Shown here: positions 44,056 through 53,728 of the stretch, piece by piece | How positions within the stretch are numbered: position 1 is the stretch's first letter | Layout: each line of letters opens with the position of its first letter | Source: CAWGMT01 sp963823675 | GTDB taxonomy: Bacteria > Planctomycetota > Planctomycetia > Isosphaerales > Isosphaeraceae | DNA: 64,000 nucleotides | Assembly (NCBI GenBank): GCA_963823675.1 | Contig: CAWGMT010000012.1 | Location: forward strand, 1,240,001-1,304,000 | Direction of reading: 5' to 3' | Program-made: the position numbers and the translations under genes | The notes under the pieces: generated by a model | The model's input: only the letters and a program-made list of their open reading frames with translations | Told to the model about the DNA's origin: nothing | Database searches by the model: none

Positions 44056-45630
44056 GAAGAAGGGAGATCGTGGATTGATTGCGCCGAACCAAGGAAGCGA
44101 AAGCATGATCAGGCGGCTTGTGGGTATATTGAGCCGTCGCTGTTCGCACCAACCGCAGGCCATCGCTGAAGAACGGGAAAAGGATCTGCCATGGCCGAAG
44201 ACCTGATCCACACGGGTGGACTTCCTGGGGACGTCGCCGGCGAGACGACCGTCACCCCACCTAGCCCGCCGGGCTACGAACTACTTGACGAGATCGGCCA
44301 CGGGGGCATGGGGGTTGTCTATCGCGCCCGCGACACCGGGCTCGATCGCGATGTCGCCGTCAAGCTGCTCTCCGAGCGCTACGCGCCCGATTCGGTACCG
44401 GCCCAGCGCTTCCTCAGTGAGGCGCGCATCACTGGTCAGTTGCAGCACCCCGGCATCCCGGCCGTGCATCAGGTCGGCACCCTCGCCGATGGCCGGCCCT
44501 TCCTGGCGATGAAGCTCATCAAGGGAAGCACGCTCGAGACGATCCTGAAATACTGGCCCGACCCATCGGCTGATCGCGGCCCCGCCGCAGGCGGGCTGGC
44601 CATCTTCGAGGCCGTCTGCCAGGCCGTCGGCTACGCGCACGCCCACCGGGTTATCCACCGCGATCTCAAGCCCGCCAACGTGATGGTCGGCGCCTTCGGC
44701 GAGGTCCAGGTGATGGACTGGGGGCTGGCCAAGGTCCTCGGCGAGGGAAGCCCGGGCGCAGCGGATGCGCTGTCAGCGGACGAGACGCAGGCGTGGACGC
44801 AGGTTAGTCCCGCACCGGCGTCCGGGTCGCACACCCAGGCCGGCAGCCTGGTCGGCACGCCGGCGTTCATCCCTCCGGAGCAGGCACTAGGGGAGATCGA
44901 GAAGGTCAACGGCGCTCCGACGTGTTCGGCCTGGGGGCAATCCTGGCGGTGATCCTGACGGGCAAGCCGCCCTATGTCGGCGAGTCCTTCGAGTCGGTGC
45001 GGGTGCAGGCGGTGCGCGGCAAGCTGGAGGACTGCTTCGCCCGGCTGGATGCCTCGGGCGCTGAGCCGGAATTGGTGGCGGTGTGCAAGAAGTGCCTGGC
45101 GTTCGAGCCGGCCGACCGGCCGGCGGACGCCGGCGCGGTGGCGCAAGCGGTGGCCGGCTTGCGGACGGCGGCCGATGAGCGAGCGCGGCGGGCGGAGCTG
45201 GAGCGGGTGCAGGCCGAGGCAGACGCCCGAGAAGCCGACGCGCGGGCGGCCGAGCAGCGCCAGCGGCGGCGGATGCTGATCGCGGCAAGCGGCATCATCG
45301 CGCTGGTGCTGCTGGCGGGATTGAGCGTCAGCCTCTGGCAGATGCGGCGGGCCATGCAGGCTGAGACAGAGGCGAACACGAATGAGAAAAAGGCCAAGCA
45401 ATCGCAGCAGGACACGGCAAAGGCCCTCGCCACGGTTGAATCCCAGAAGCGGGAGGTCGAGGGGAGCCTGTCCAAGGCCGAGGCGGCCGAGCGATCGGCT
45501 CGAGCCGCCGAGGAGTCGGGCCGCAAGCTGCTCTACACGACCGATATGCGCTTGGCCCCGTTCCTCTGGCGCGACGATCGCACCACGGCCGAACAGCTCC
45601 GCGTGCTCCTGGCCAGGCACATCCCTTCTG

Positions 45631-45727
45631 AAAGCATGAAGGATGAACGCGGAAGGATGACCAAGACAGGACACGAACCCGGCTCATCCGGTCCTTCATC
45701 CCTCATCCCTCATCCCTCATCCTTTGA
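45631..45727. repeat. In-frame heptamer hairpin, GGATGAA class (copy A4)
   Basis: Sits at the same protein position as copy A1 (before RGFEWYYYQHLLE). The left arm is GAAAGCATGAAGGATGAACG and the right arm (TCATCCC)n. Its loop (CCAAGACAGGACACGAACCC) matches copy A3, not A1, so it is not simply inherited with the paralogue. Confidence 0.78.
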
Positions 45728-47850
45728 AAGCCCCGATCTTCGGGGCTTCGAGTGGTACTACTACCAACACTTGCTGGAGAACGGCGCCGCCGTTTTCTCG
45801 GGGCACGCCGAGTCCGTCGTCGAACGCGGCTTTCACCACGGAAGGCCCGCTGGTGACCCTCGATCAGAGCGGCCAGGTGCGGCGCTGGGACCTCGGTTCG
45901 CAGCACGAAGATGAAGCGAGCCGCTGCGACCTGCCCGGCGGGCCCGGCGCTCAATTCCGAGTCCTGTCGCCCGATGGCCGGCTGGCGGCGCTGGCCGAAG
46001 GGAACAACGTTCGCGTATACGACACCGCCACAGGTCACGAGAAGTTCGCGGTCGATTCGGCCAACCCTCAAGACATCATGGGCCGCCATTTCCGCCGCTT
46101 GATCTTTTCACGCGACGGCGACAGGTTGGTCATCGTCAACGACAAGATCCGGTGGTTGAGCACCGGCAGCGGCGAGGTGATCGCATCTTCTGACCAGAGG
46201 ATTTACCGCGTCGAAAGTATCGCCTTGTCGGCGGATGGTCTCACGCTGGCCGTCGCGGGCTTCGGGGGCCTCGGCGAGTTCGCTTCGATCTTTCGCCTCG
46301 ACCCGGCCGCGAAGACCGTAACTCCCCTGGCGACTGGCGTTGGCGTCGCCCAAACGCTGGGCAGCTCCGCGCTCACTGCGGATGGCGGGCGGCTCGCTCT
46401 CGGCGCGAGCTTTGCTGGAACCCTGGCCGTTTTCGATGCCGCGACAGGCCGTTCGATTGCACGGCATCCGTCCGCTCACGCGTCGCCCATCGCGGCGATG
46501 GCCTTCTCTGGGGACGGCCCCAGGCTGGCCACGGCCGACGCCGAAGGGACGATCAAGATCTGGGCCGATCTGGAAAAGCTGGACTCGAAAAGCGCGGCGC
46601 TCCTGACGCTCAAGGGCCATCAAGGGGCGGTGAGCACAGTCGGTTTCTCGAGCGACGGCAAGCGGCTCGTCACCGCCAGCGCCGACAAGACAGCCAGAGT
46701 CTGGGACCTCGAGAATGCCGGCGCGGCCATTCGGCCGTTGGAAGGTCTTGCCGACGATGGGTCGCCCGTGACCCGCTTTTCGCCGGATGGCCAACTGATC
46801 GCCGCGGCGGGCGGCCGCAGTGTGCGTCTCTGGGACGCCGCCACGGGGCGACTCGTCAGGGAACTGTCGCCCCGAGAAAAGGATCGAGTCTTCAGCGTCG
46901 CATTCTCGCCGAGCGACAACCGCCTGCTGGCTGTCGGGTACGGCGGACGAGCGGACGAGTCTTATGTTGCGCTCTGGGACATCGATGCCGGGAGGGAGCT
47001 GGCGCGGCTGGCGGGAACGACCGATCGGTCCGACTTTCCGAAGGACGAAAACAAATGGCCGGTCGGCGCGCTGGGGTTTTGCGCGATGGGAAGTACCTGG
47101 TCGCCGGGTTCGGCTCAAAGTACTTCTTTGGTCCAGACGTTGATCCCAATCCGCTGAAGGTGTGGGAAGTCGCCACGCGCCGACTGATCCGCCGGCTGGA
47201 TGGACACACGAACCGCTGTGTTTCGCTCGACTTCTCGCGGGACGGGACGCTCTTGGCCAGCGGCGGCCACGACGGGAGGGCGATCATCTGGTCAACCAAG
47301 ACGTGGACAGCGATGCACACGCTTGAGAATCCCGAGAAGAGCTCGTTTCCGGGCGGACGGAGCATGCTCGAGGATGTGGCCTTTTCGCCGGACGGCAAGA
47401 CCCTGGCCCTCGCGAGTTATGGCGGGTCCGTGCAGTTGTGGGACGTCGCCACCGGGAAACATCGGGAAACACTCAAGGGGCATTCCAGTGCCGTCAGGGC
47501 CGTGGTGTTTTCGCCGGATGGCCGCACACTGGCCTCGGGCAGCGACGACCAGACGGTCCGCCTCTGGAATGTCGAGACGCGGCGTGAGCTCTTGCAGTTG
47601 GATCACGGAGGTGTCGAGCTGGGGCCGTGCGTGCACTCACTCGCGTTTTCCCTAAAAGGCCGGCACTTGCTTGTCGGATTGCCGCGAGGCGCCGCGATCT
47701 GGTCCACCATGCCGATCATCTGGAACGATCCCGACCGGTCCGCCGAAAGACTGCGGTTCTTGCTCGATTCCCACGCCGACTTCCGGAGCCGCATCCGGAT
47801 GTTCTCCGAAAACCTGAGGCTGCATGAAGCACTGGCCAAGCTCGACGCGA

Positions 47851-47943
47851 AGGAGGTGGAGGGTGGAGCGTGGAGGGTGCAGGGAAAAATCCCACCGCCC
47901 CGTGGCGACCACCCACCACCCGCCACTCACCACCCACCACCGG
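47851..47943. repeat. In-frame heptamer hairpin, GGGTGGA class (copy B4)
   Basis: Same protein position as copy B3 (between LHEALAKLDAK and DWRMRAALAAT). Left arm GGTGGAGGGTGGAGCGTGGA; right arm ACCACCCACCACCCGCCACT. Confidence 0.78.
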
Positions 47944-50368
47944 ATTGGCGCATGCGCGCCGCCCTGGCCGCCACCGGAGCCAACTGGCACGCCTCGCGCA
48001 AGGCGTGGGCGGAGGCCGTGGCGGCGTATGATCGGTTGGCGGCCGCCGATCCCCAACAACCCGAGGCCTGGCTGCGCACGCCCGGGCTGCTTCGCCTGGC
48101 AACGGCCCTGTTGCATCAAAATCGGCCATCCGTCGCCGCAATCCTCTTGCAAGGAGGCGCCCAACGCCGCACCGCGGATGGGGTTCCCCCGGCCGTTGAC
48201 CGAAAGTCGATTCTGAGCGATCCGGCGACTGGAGAACTCCTGGGCAACCTTCGGGCACTCGTCAATGAACGGATCGCCAAAGCGCCTCGAGATGCCGCGC
48301 TGCTCGAGCTGCGCGCCGAGCTTGCCGGCCAATGGTCAGACGCCCAGGCCCAGGTGGCCGACTACACGGCTGCCATCGAAGCGCTGGCGCAGCAGAAGCC
48401 CGAGGCCACGGCCGCCGACCTCAAGCGGCTTTACGTGCGACGGGGCAACGCGCGTGTCGCCCTAGGGCAGTGGCAACAGGCGGTCAACGATTACGCCCGC
48501 GGCATGAGCGACAAGGGCCCCGACGTCAACCTGCTCTCAAAGCGGGCCCGCGCCCACGAGGCGCTGAACAACTGGAATGCCGCCGCGGCCGACTGGTCGC
48601 GGGCGGCGAGTGGAAACCCGGACGGGGCAAACTTGCTCGCCGAGTTCGCCCAACGACTTGCCGCCGCCGACCAGCGTCCGCTGGCAAACGCTCAGTTTGA
48701 GAAGTCCGAAGCACTCTACGAACGATCGCTTCAGGCGTACCCCGAGAATGACATGGTCGCCGGGGACCTGGCTCGACTCCTCTTCGATAAGGAAGCCAAT
48801 GAGAACCCCACTCGATGGACGATACTCAAGCCGAGCGAGATGAAATCGAAAGGCGGCGCAACCCTCTCGAAGCTTCCCGACGAATCCATCCTGGCCAGCG
48901 GCAAGAACCCGCTTGGGGATGTCTACACGATTGTAGCCCAGACCCAGGTGACTCAGGTCCGTGCCATCCGACTCGAGGCCCTGACTCACGAGTCGCTCCC
49001 GAATCAGGGGCCGGGTCGTTCCAAACCGGGTTTTTCCCACGGCAACTTCGCCATGGTCAACTTCACGATCACGGCCCACATCCCAGGGACGCAGCCCCGT
49101 CCGATCGAAGTCAGCCGGGTCGCCGCTGACCATCACTTCCTCGAGCTCACGGCAAGTCACTGGAATATCTGGTCAGGCCCATCGGGGTCGCACACCGCGG
49201 TCTATCTGGCCAAGCAGCCAGTCGATTGCAGAGACGGCACGCGGCTGGAGTTCCGGATGGAGTTCTCCGACGATGCGGGGTGGTCGCTCCAGAACCTGGG
49301 TCGCTTCCGTCTTTCGGTGGCCAGTGATCCTGCGGCGTTTGATCGGGAGCAGACACGCTTCGGTCTCATGAAGCCCGCGGATCCGTGGGCAAAGCTCGCC
49401 GTGGCATACGCCGTGAACGGTCGCAATGATGAGGCGACGCGATACTTTACCCGAGCACTCGAGCGGTCCCTTGGTCGCAAGGCGAGGACGCCGATCCTCG
49501 AGCTCGCGGCGCACTTCGGCGATCTCCTTCCCGCCCTGATCGAACGACAGCCTGATGAACCGCAACTTCAGGCCGGGCTGGCCCGGCATTTTGCCGCACG
49601 AGGCAATGCCCCGGCCGCAAACGCCGCCCGCGCGAGGGCCTGCGCACTGTTCGCGGAGAAGCTGGCGCAGGAGCCTGAGAACACCGCGTTGGCCGCGGAC
49701 CTCCTCCTGGCCTACCAGTCGGCCGGCCGCACGCGCGAGGCGGTTCCGTATCTGGCGAAGACGTCCGCCGCCGATGCGAGCGACATGTTGCTCGTGCAGG
49801 TTGCCGCTCTCCAGGCGTGGTTCGGACAGGAGAAGGAACTCGCCGCCACGCGGCAGCGGATACTTGCGTTCGCCAAGGACACGAGCGATGCAGGTACGGC
49901 CGAACGGGCGGCCAAGGCTTGCAGCATCCTGCCGTCCACCGAATAGGCGGAACTCGCGGCGGCGCTGGCCCTCGCTCGCAAGGGGGTGGAACTCGATCAC
50001 GGTAGCGAGTGGCGGGAGTGGCGGCTGCTGGCCCTGGGCATGGCGGAATACCGCTGCGGCAACCACGCGGCCGCCACTTCTGCGCTGCTCGCCGCCGCAA
50101 AGGCTGGCCCGAACAACGCCGTGGCGACGGGCATTGCGGCGTTCTACCGCGCGATGAGTCTTTTCCGGCAAGGAAAGCCCGACGAGGCCCGCAAACTCGC
50201 AATCGGGGCCGCTGCGCAGATGAAGCCCCTGCCGAAAGAGGAGCAGAATCCGCCGGCCGGCGACGCCTACTGGGACGACCTGATCCTGTGGCTGGCCTAC
50301 AAGGAGGCGAAAGCCATGATCAAGTTCGACGTGGCTCCCGCCGCCCCCGCAACAGCCAGCGGGAAATA

Positions 50369-50622
50369 ACTGCGAAGGGCATGCATTGCAACGCCAGATC
50401 GGTCCCACTCTTTTGAATTGGCGAGAGGTGCTGGAACCGCATGGAAGTTCCGACGCGTTCTTGGAGCCAAGCTCGAAGGTTTTGCCTGGCGATTGGTGGG
50501 AGGATCTGCCGAGCCAGACATTGCTCTCGAATCAGAAGCCGTTCGGCACAAACGGGTTAGGGATCTCTGTCGAATTCGATCTCAGGGAAATGGTTGCGTT
50601 GGCAGCGCATGCCCTTTTGAGT
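50369..50622. mobile_element. MITE-like element, long copy (254 bp)
   Basis: The left end AACTGCGAAGGGCATGCATT and the right end GGCAGCGCATGCCCTTTTGA are inverted repeats. The left half matches the short copies up to CCCACTCTTTTGAATT and the right half matches from AATTCGATCTCAGGG. The extra approximately 155 bp in the middle includes AGCCGTTCGGCACAAACGG, which also occurs at 59307. It begins at the last base of the preceding pseudogene's TAA. No transposase is encoded. Confidence 0.7.
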
Positions 50623-51000
50623 TGGGAGGCAACAAGGACGGGAAGCTTTGTCTTTGACTCCCGGGCCCTTTTCCGGACGCGGCCCCTTTTCCCGACTTGG
50701 CGACCGGCCGGGAGAGCATCTCCGCGAGCCCGCGGGAATTCGTCGAAAAGGATTGAGGCGAACGCCGCAAATTGTTATATAGACTACGCCCTCATGTGAT
50801 CTCCACGATCGACTGAGCCCCGTTCAACGCTGGGGCCCGGAAAGTGTGACGAACGAAAGCGTCGAAAAAGCGGCACATGATGTTCAGCGTGTCAGGCTGA
50901 AATGAAGGACAGCGGTCGAGTTTGAGATCACAATCCGAGCGCGGGCAGTCACGACCGGGAGGTTGAGCCGCCAACTGGATACGTTCATGGAGGAACGGCC
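50623..51000. other. Intergenic upstream of PEP-CTERM gene
   Basis: 378 bp without a gene. The AT-rich TTGTTATATAGACTA around 50770 could be a promoter element for the next gene. GGAGG stands 7 nt before GTG 51001. Confidence 0.4.
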
Positions 51001-51705
51001 GTGTTTCGCACCTACCTACTCGCATTCACGATCCTCGGATTGTGCTGCTCCGGCCGCTCTGCGGCCGCCTCGGCCATCACCTACGCGGCCGAAAACTGGT
51101 CCGGTTGGGGCGGCACGTCCCAGCCGAGCACGGTGATTCCGCTGCCTGATCTCTCAACCGGAGGGACAACTCTGGTCAACTCCTACACCTTGAACTGGGG
51201 CCCCGGCTACGCACAGCCGCAAGTCATCACCCAGCTCACAAATCCCTCATTCCAGTTCACGATCGAAGAGCAAAGCTCGTCCGACTCATCGACAAGCCCA
51301 TCGCTGTTGGTCACGGGGCACATAAACGGGACATTCCTCATAGCGCCTGGTGCTCCGCAGCCGAACTTCTTCAACTACTCGGGCGAGGCCACCTCGATCC
51401 AGATCGTCGATCCTTCGGGTGCGACGATCCCGCAGGACCTTCTCGACCTGGCCACGAATCCCGCGCGGATCCAGGTTGTCGGAATAGGCACAGAGGGGCA
51501 AGACAGTGGCTCTGTCCAGGTGTATCTGACCATCGACCCGTCCACTGGCCCTCCACACGCGATTCCCGAGCCCGCGTCTTTACTGACCTTCGCCATACCG
51601 CTCGCGGCATTTTTTCTTTACAAACATCTCCGCAGGTTGCGCGCATCCTGGGATCGCCGGACGGAGCCGGCTCCTACAGGAGCACGTGCTGCTGCGCCGC
51701 TGTAG
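51001..51705 (+). CDS. PEP-CTERM sorted surface protein
   Basis: 234 residues starting at GTG 51001, with GGAGG 7 nt upstream. It has a signal peptide (TYLLAFTILGLCCSGRSAAA), a beta-rich body rich in Ser/Thr/Asn, and the terminal signal AIPEPASLLTFAIPLAAFFL followed by YKHLRRLR. It continues for about 25 further residues after the Arg cluster, an unusual tail that may come from loss of the original stop codon. Exported and probably processed by an exosortase. Confidence 0.87.
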   Translation: MFRTYLLAFTILGLCCSGRSAAASAITYAAENWSGWGGTSQPSTVIPLPDLSTGGTTLVNSYTLNWGPGYAQPQVITQLTNPSFQFTIEEQSSSDSSTSPSLLVTGHINGTFLIAPGAPQPNFFNYSGEATSIQIVDPSGATIPQDLLDLATNPARIQVVGIGTEGQDSGSVQVYLTIDPSTGPPHAIPEPASLLTFAIPLAAFFLYKHLRRLRASWDRRTEPAPTGARAAAPL

Positions 51706-51737
51706 AATAGCCCTTCGGAATACCCGGTAGAGAGGGC

Positions 51738-51874
51738 CTAGGATGCGGCCTCGCAGGCATGAACGCCCTTGGCGACCACGTAGCGGTACCGGCCATGGGC
51801 CGACGACTTGACCCACGCCTCAACCGTGATCGCGGCCGAGTCAATGGACAGAAGATCCAGGTGCCTGATCATTT
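51738..51874 (-). pseudogene. LamG/concanavalin-like domain fragment
   Basis: The minus frame reads RHLDLLSIDSAAITVEAWVK, then SSAHGRYRYVVAKGVHACEA. TVEAWVK...YVVAKG is the start of a LamG/LamGL jelly-roll domain. It stops after about 45 residues, without the rest of the domain. Confidence 0.5.
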
Positions 51875-51958
51875 CGTAATCTGCCTGATGGTGTTCATGT
51901 CGTCGGGGCGGGCCTGAATCTGAGCGACGCCGCCAGCAAGTCGGGTGGCCACGCCCGG

Positions 51959-52660
51959 TTAAGGGTTGCCCACGCCCCTAGACGCCGCAGGGGCCGACCT
52001 ATTCGACTTGCCGCCGCTTCCCGCGTTATAGAGCGTTTGGATCTCCAAAGCGCTCGAAGCGCGGTTGTAGATCGAGAGCTCGTCAATCGAACCGGTGAAG
52101 CCCCAGTTGCCCGGCCAGAAGTAATTCCCGATAAAGAGGTCGTTGCCATCCGGCATGTTGTAGTTTCCGACGGCGTCGTCGGCGTTGCCCTCCGCCTTGT
52201 ACCAGCTCACGATCCCGGATGGCAGCGTGCAGGTGGTGCTCTGGCCGCTGGACTCGGAATCATCCAGGGTGTTGAGTCGGTCCGCTTCGATCCGCTCAAC
52301 TTCGCCGGCCCGGCTCTTTCCGGCGTTCCAGATAGTGTCCATGAAGTCATGATGTCCGACCCGGCTCACGCCCCGTGCAATCGCCCCCATGATAGCCCAC
52401 CAGTCCCGGTGTTTCAGGGCGTGCGAAGGAATCCAAAGGCCAGGCAGCGCTGCGCTCATGATGAGCTCATAATCGGCGGTTTCGATCACCGAAAACTTGC
52501 CGTCGATCAGACGATTCCAGATCCATTCAACCGGCTCCGTGAGTCGCACGGCGACGTATTCGATGACGCGATGGCGCTCATAACAATCACGCCGGTATTC
52601 GTAGTCCAGCATGTCGTCTCCGAACACGTCGAGCACGAAATTGGGCGGCCCCTTGAAACA
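51959..52660 (-). pseudogene. Fused fragments: Uma2-type nuclease half and LamG remnant
   Basis: One frame joins two unrelated pieces. The first (about 52660-52320) is the C-terminal half of an Uma2-family PD-(D/E)xK endonuclease: PPNFVLDVFGDDMLDYEYRR and YERHRVIEYVAVRL, ending LPGLWIPSHALKHRDWWAIM. The second (about 52250-51965) is a LamG-type fragment: SGIVSWYKAEGNADDAVGNY and GFTGSIDELSIYNRASSALE, missing its middle strands. The Uma2 N-terminus, including its nuclease core, is absent. It looks like a deletion junction between two dead genes. Confidence 0.6.
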
Positions 52661-52703
52661 ATCATTCGGCTCGCATTGCCTGAGTGGAAATGAGCCAACA
52701 GGC

Positions 52704-53657
52704 TCAAAGTGGCGGCGGGTTACGCGATACGCTTGCCACGGATGCGCGGGCCTTTTCCGACCAGAAAATGTAGACCACTCCCAGCACCGACCCCAAGGCT
52801 TCGAGGGTGAAGTGCGTGTAGTTTATGGTCCAGAACCACCACGGCCCGCCCGTCGCCAGCACGTGAGCCCAGAAACAGAACGGAACCCGCGCACCGGCTA
52901 GAACGATCGCCGTCGCGACACGAGCCCGTGGCGCAATCATCGCGCCCGCGACGACGAAGGCCGCCTCCCCGAGCGTGTGGAAGTACAGCATTCCCACGAG
53001 CTCTTGAACAACGGCGAGCGGACCCGGCCGGACGGCCCAAGCTTCCCGGCCCAATGCGGAGTAGATGAGTCCGCCCAATGCGGAGTAGGCGAGTGCCACT
53101 ACGGCAGTCCACCGCAGCCAGCGGATCACCGTTTTCGCTGCCGTAAGCGCTGCCTTGGTGCCCGCCGACCCTGGAGGCGGTTCCAAGACCGATAACTGCG
53201 AAGGCGGTCCGCTTGCCACGGACCCTTTAGCCTTCTCCGACCAGAAGATGTAGCCCACCCCGAGCAGGGCCCCCAAGGTTTCGAGGGTGAACTGCCTGTA
53301 GTTCCCACCGCCTTGGAGCAAAACAAGATCGACGAGGCTCACCCGCGACAGCACGTGACTCCAGAAGGAGAGCGGAACATGCAGAGCGGCCAGAACGATC
53401 GCCGTCGCAAGGCGAGCCCGTGGCGCGATCATCGCGCCCGCGACGACGAAGGCCGCCTCCGTGAGCGTGTGGAAATGCAGCATTCCCATGTACTGTAGAA
53501 CAACGACGAGCGGCGCCGGCTGGACGGCCCAAGCTTTCCGGCCCAATGCGGAATAGACGAGTCCGCCCCATGCGTAGTAGACGAGTGCCACTACGGCAGC
53601 CCACCGCAGCCAGCGGATCACCGTGTTCGCTGCTGTGAGCGCGGATGATGACTTCAT
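52704..53657 (-). CDS. Membrane protein with two tandem copies of one four-helix unit
   Basis: 317 residues. Copy 1 (about 7-145) and copy 2 (about 168-305) match closely: ALTAANTVIRWLRWAAVVAL / ALTAAKTVIRWLRWTAVVAL, HTLTEAAFVVAGAMIAPRAR / HTLGEAAFVVAGAMIAPRAR, and LGVGYIFWSEKAKGSVAS / LGVVYIFWSEKARASVAS. Each has about four hydrophobic helices. No family is recognised. A charged linker joins the units. GAGG lies about 11 nt before the ATG. Confidence 0.75.
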   Translation of the reverse strand: MKSSSALTAANTVIRWLRWAAVVALVYYAWGGLVYSALGRKAWAVQPAPLVVVLQYMGMLHFHTLTEAAFVVAGAMIAPRARLATAIVLAALHVPLSFWSHVLSRVSLVDLVLLQGGGNYRQFTLETLGALLGVGYIFWSEKAKGSVASGPPSQLSVLEPPPGSAGTKAALTAAKTVIRWLRWTAVVALAYSALGGLIYSALGREAWAVRPGPLAVVQELVGMLYFHTLGEAAFVVAGAMIAPRARVATAIVLAGARVPFCFWAHVLATGGPWWFWTINYTHFTLEALGSVLGVVYIFWSEKARASVASVSRNPPPL

Positions 53658-53728
53658 AGTGCGAAGAGCCTCGAAAGGTCGGCGCGATCAATGGGGAGAA
53701 CGTCGTCAGTCCCGCCACGAAGGCAGGG

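Larger units (their letters stand above)
44191..50369 (+). pseudogene. Chimeric kinase/WD40/TPR gene with multiple lesions
   Basis: AAGGA precedes ATG 44191. The first about 240 residues copy the preceding kinase (MAEDLIHT, HGGMGVVYRARD, VIHRDLKPANVM, VMDWGLAK). After the TM (IAASGIIALVLLAGLSVSLW) the sequence follows the STAND gene at 32.8 kb instead: RKLLYTTDMRLAPFLWRDDR, WD40 blades, TPRs and the WTILKPSEMKSKGGATLSKL module. Lesions: a base lost near 44911 (VNERADVFGLG becomes VNGAPTCSAWG), a base gained near 45822, a base lost near 47083 (FSRDGKYLVAG broken), and TAG at 49944-49946 where the paralogue has AAG. The frame then runs to TAA 50367-50369. Four lesions make a true pseudogene more likely than single sequencing errors. 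Confidence 0.85.

Noticed and set aside
42472..44211. Long minus-strand open frame (about 580 codons)
   Set aside because: Antisense of the intact kinase/WD40 gene.
25586..47943. CRISPR-like or tandem-repeat array
   Set aside because: The repeats are 7-nt inverted arms in isolated hairpins, without regular spacers or cas genes.
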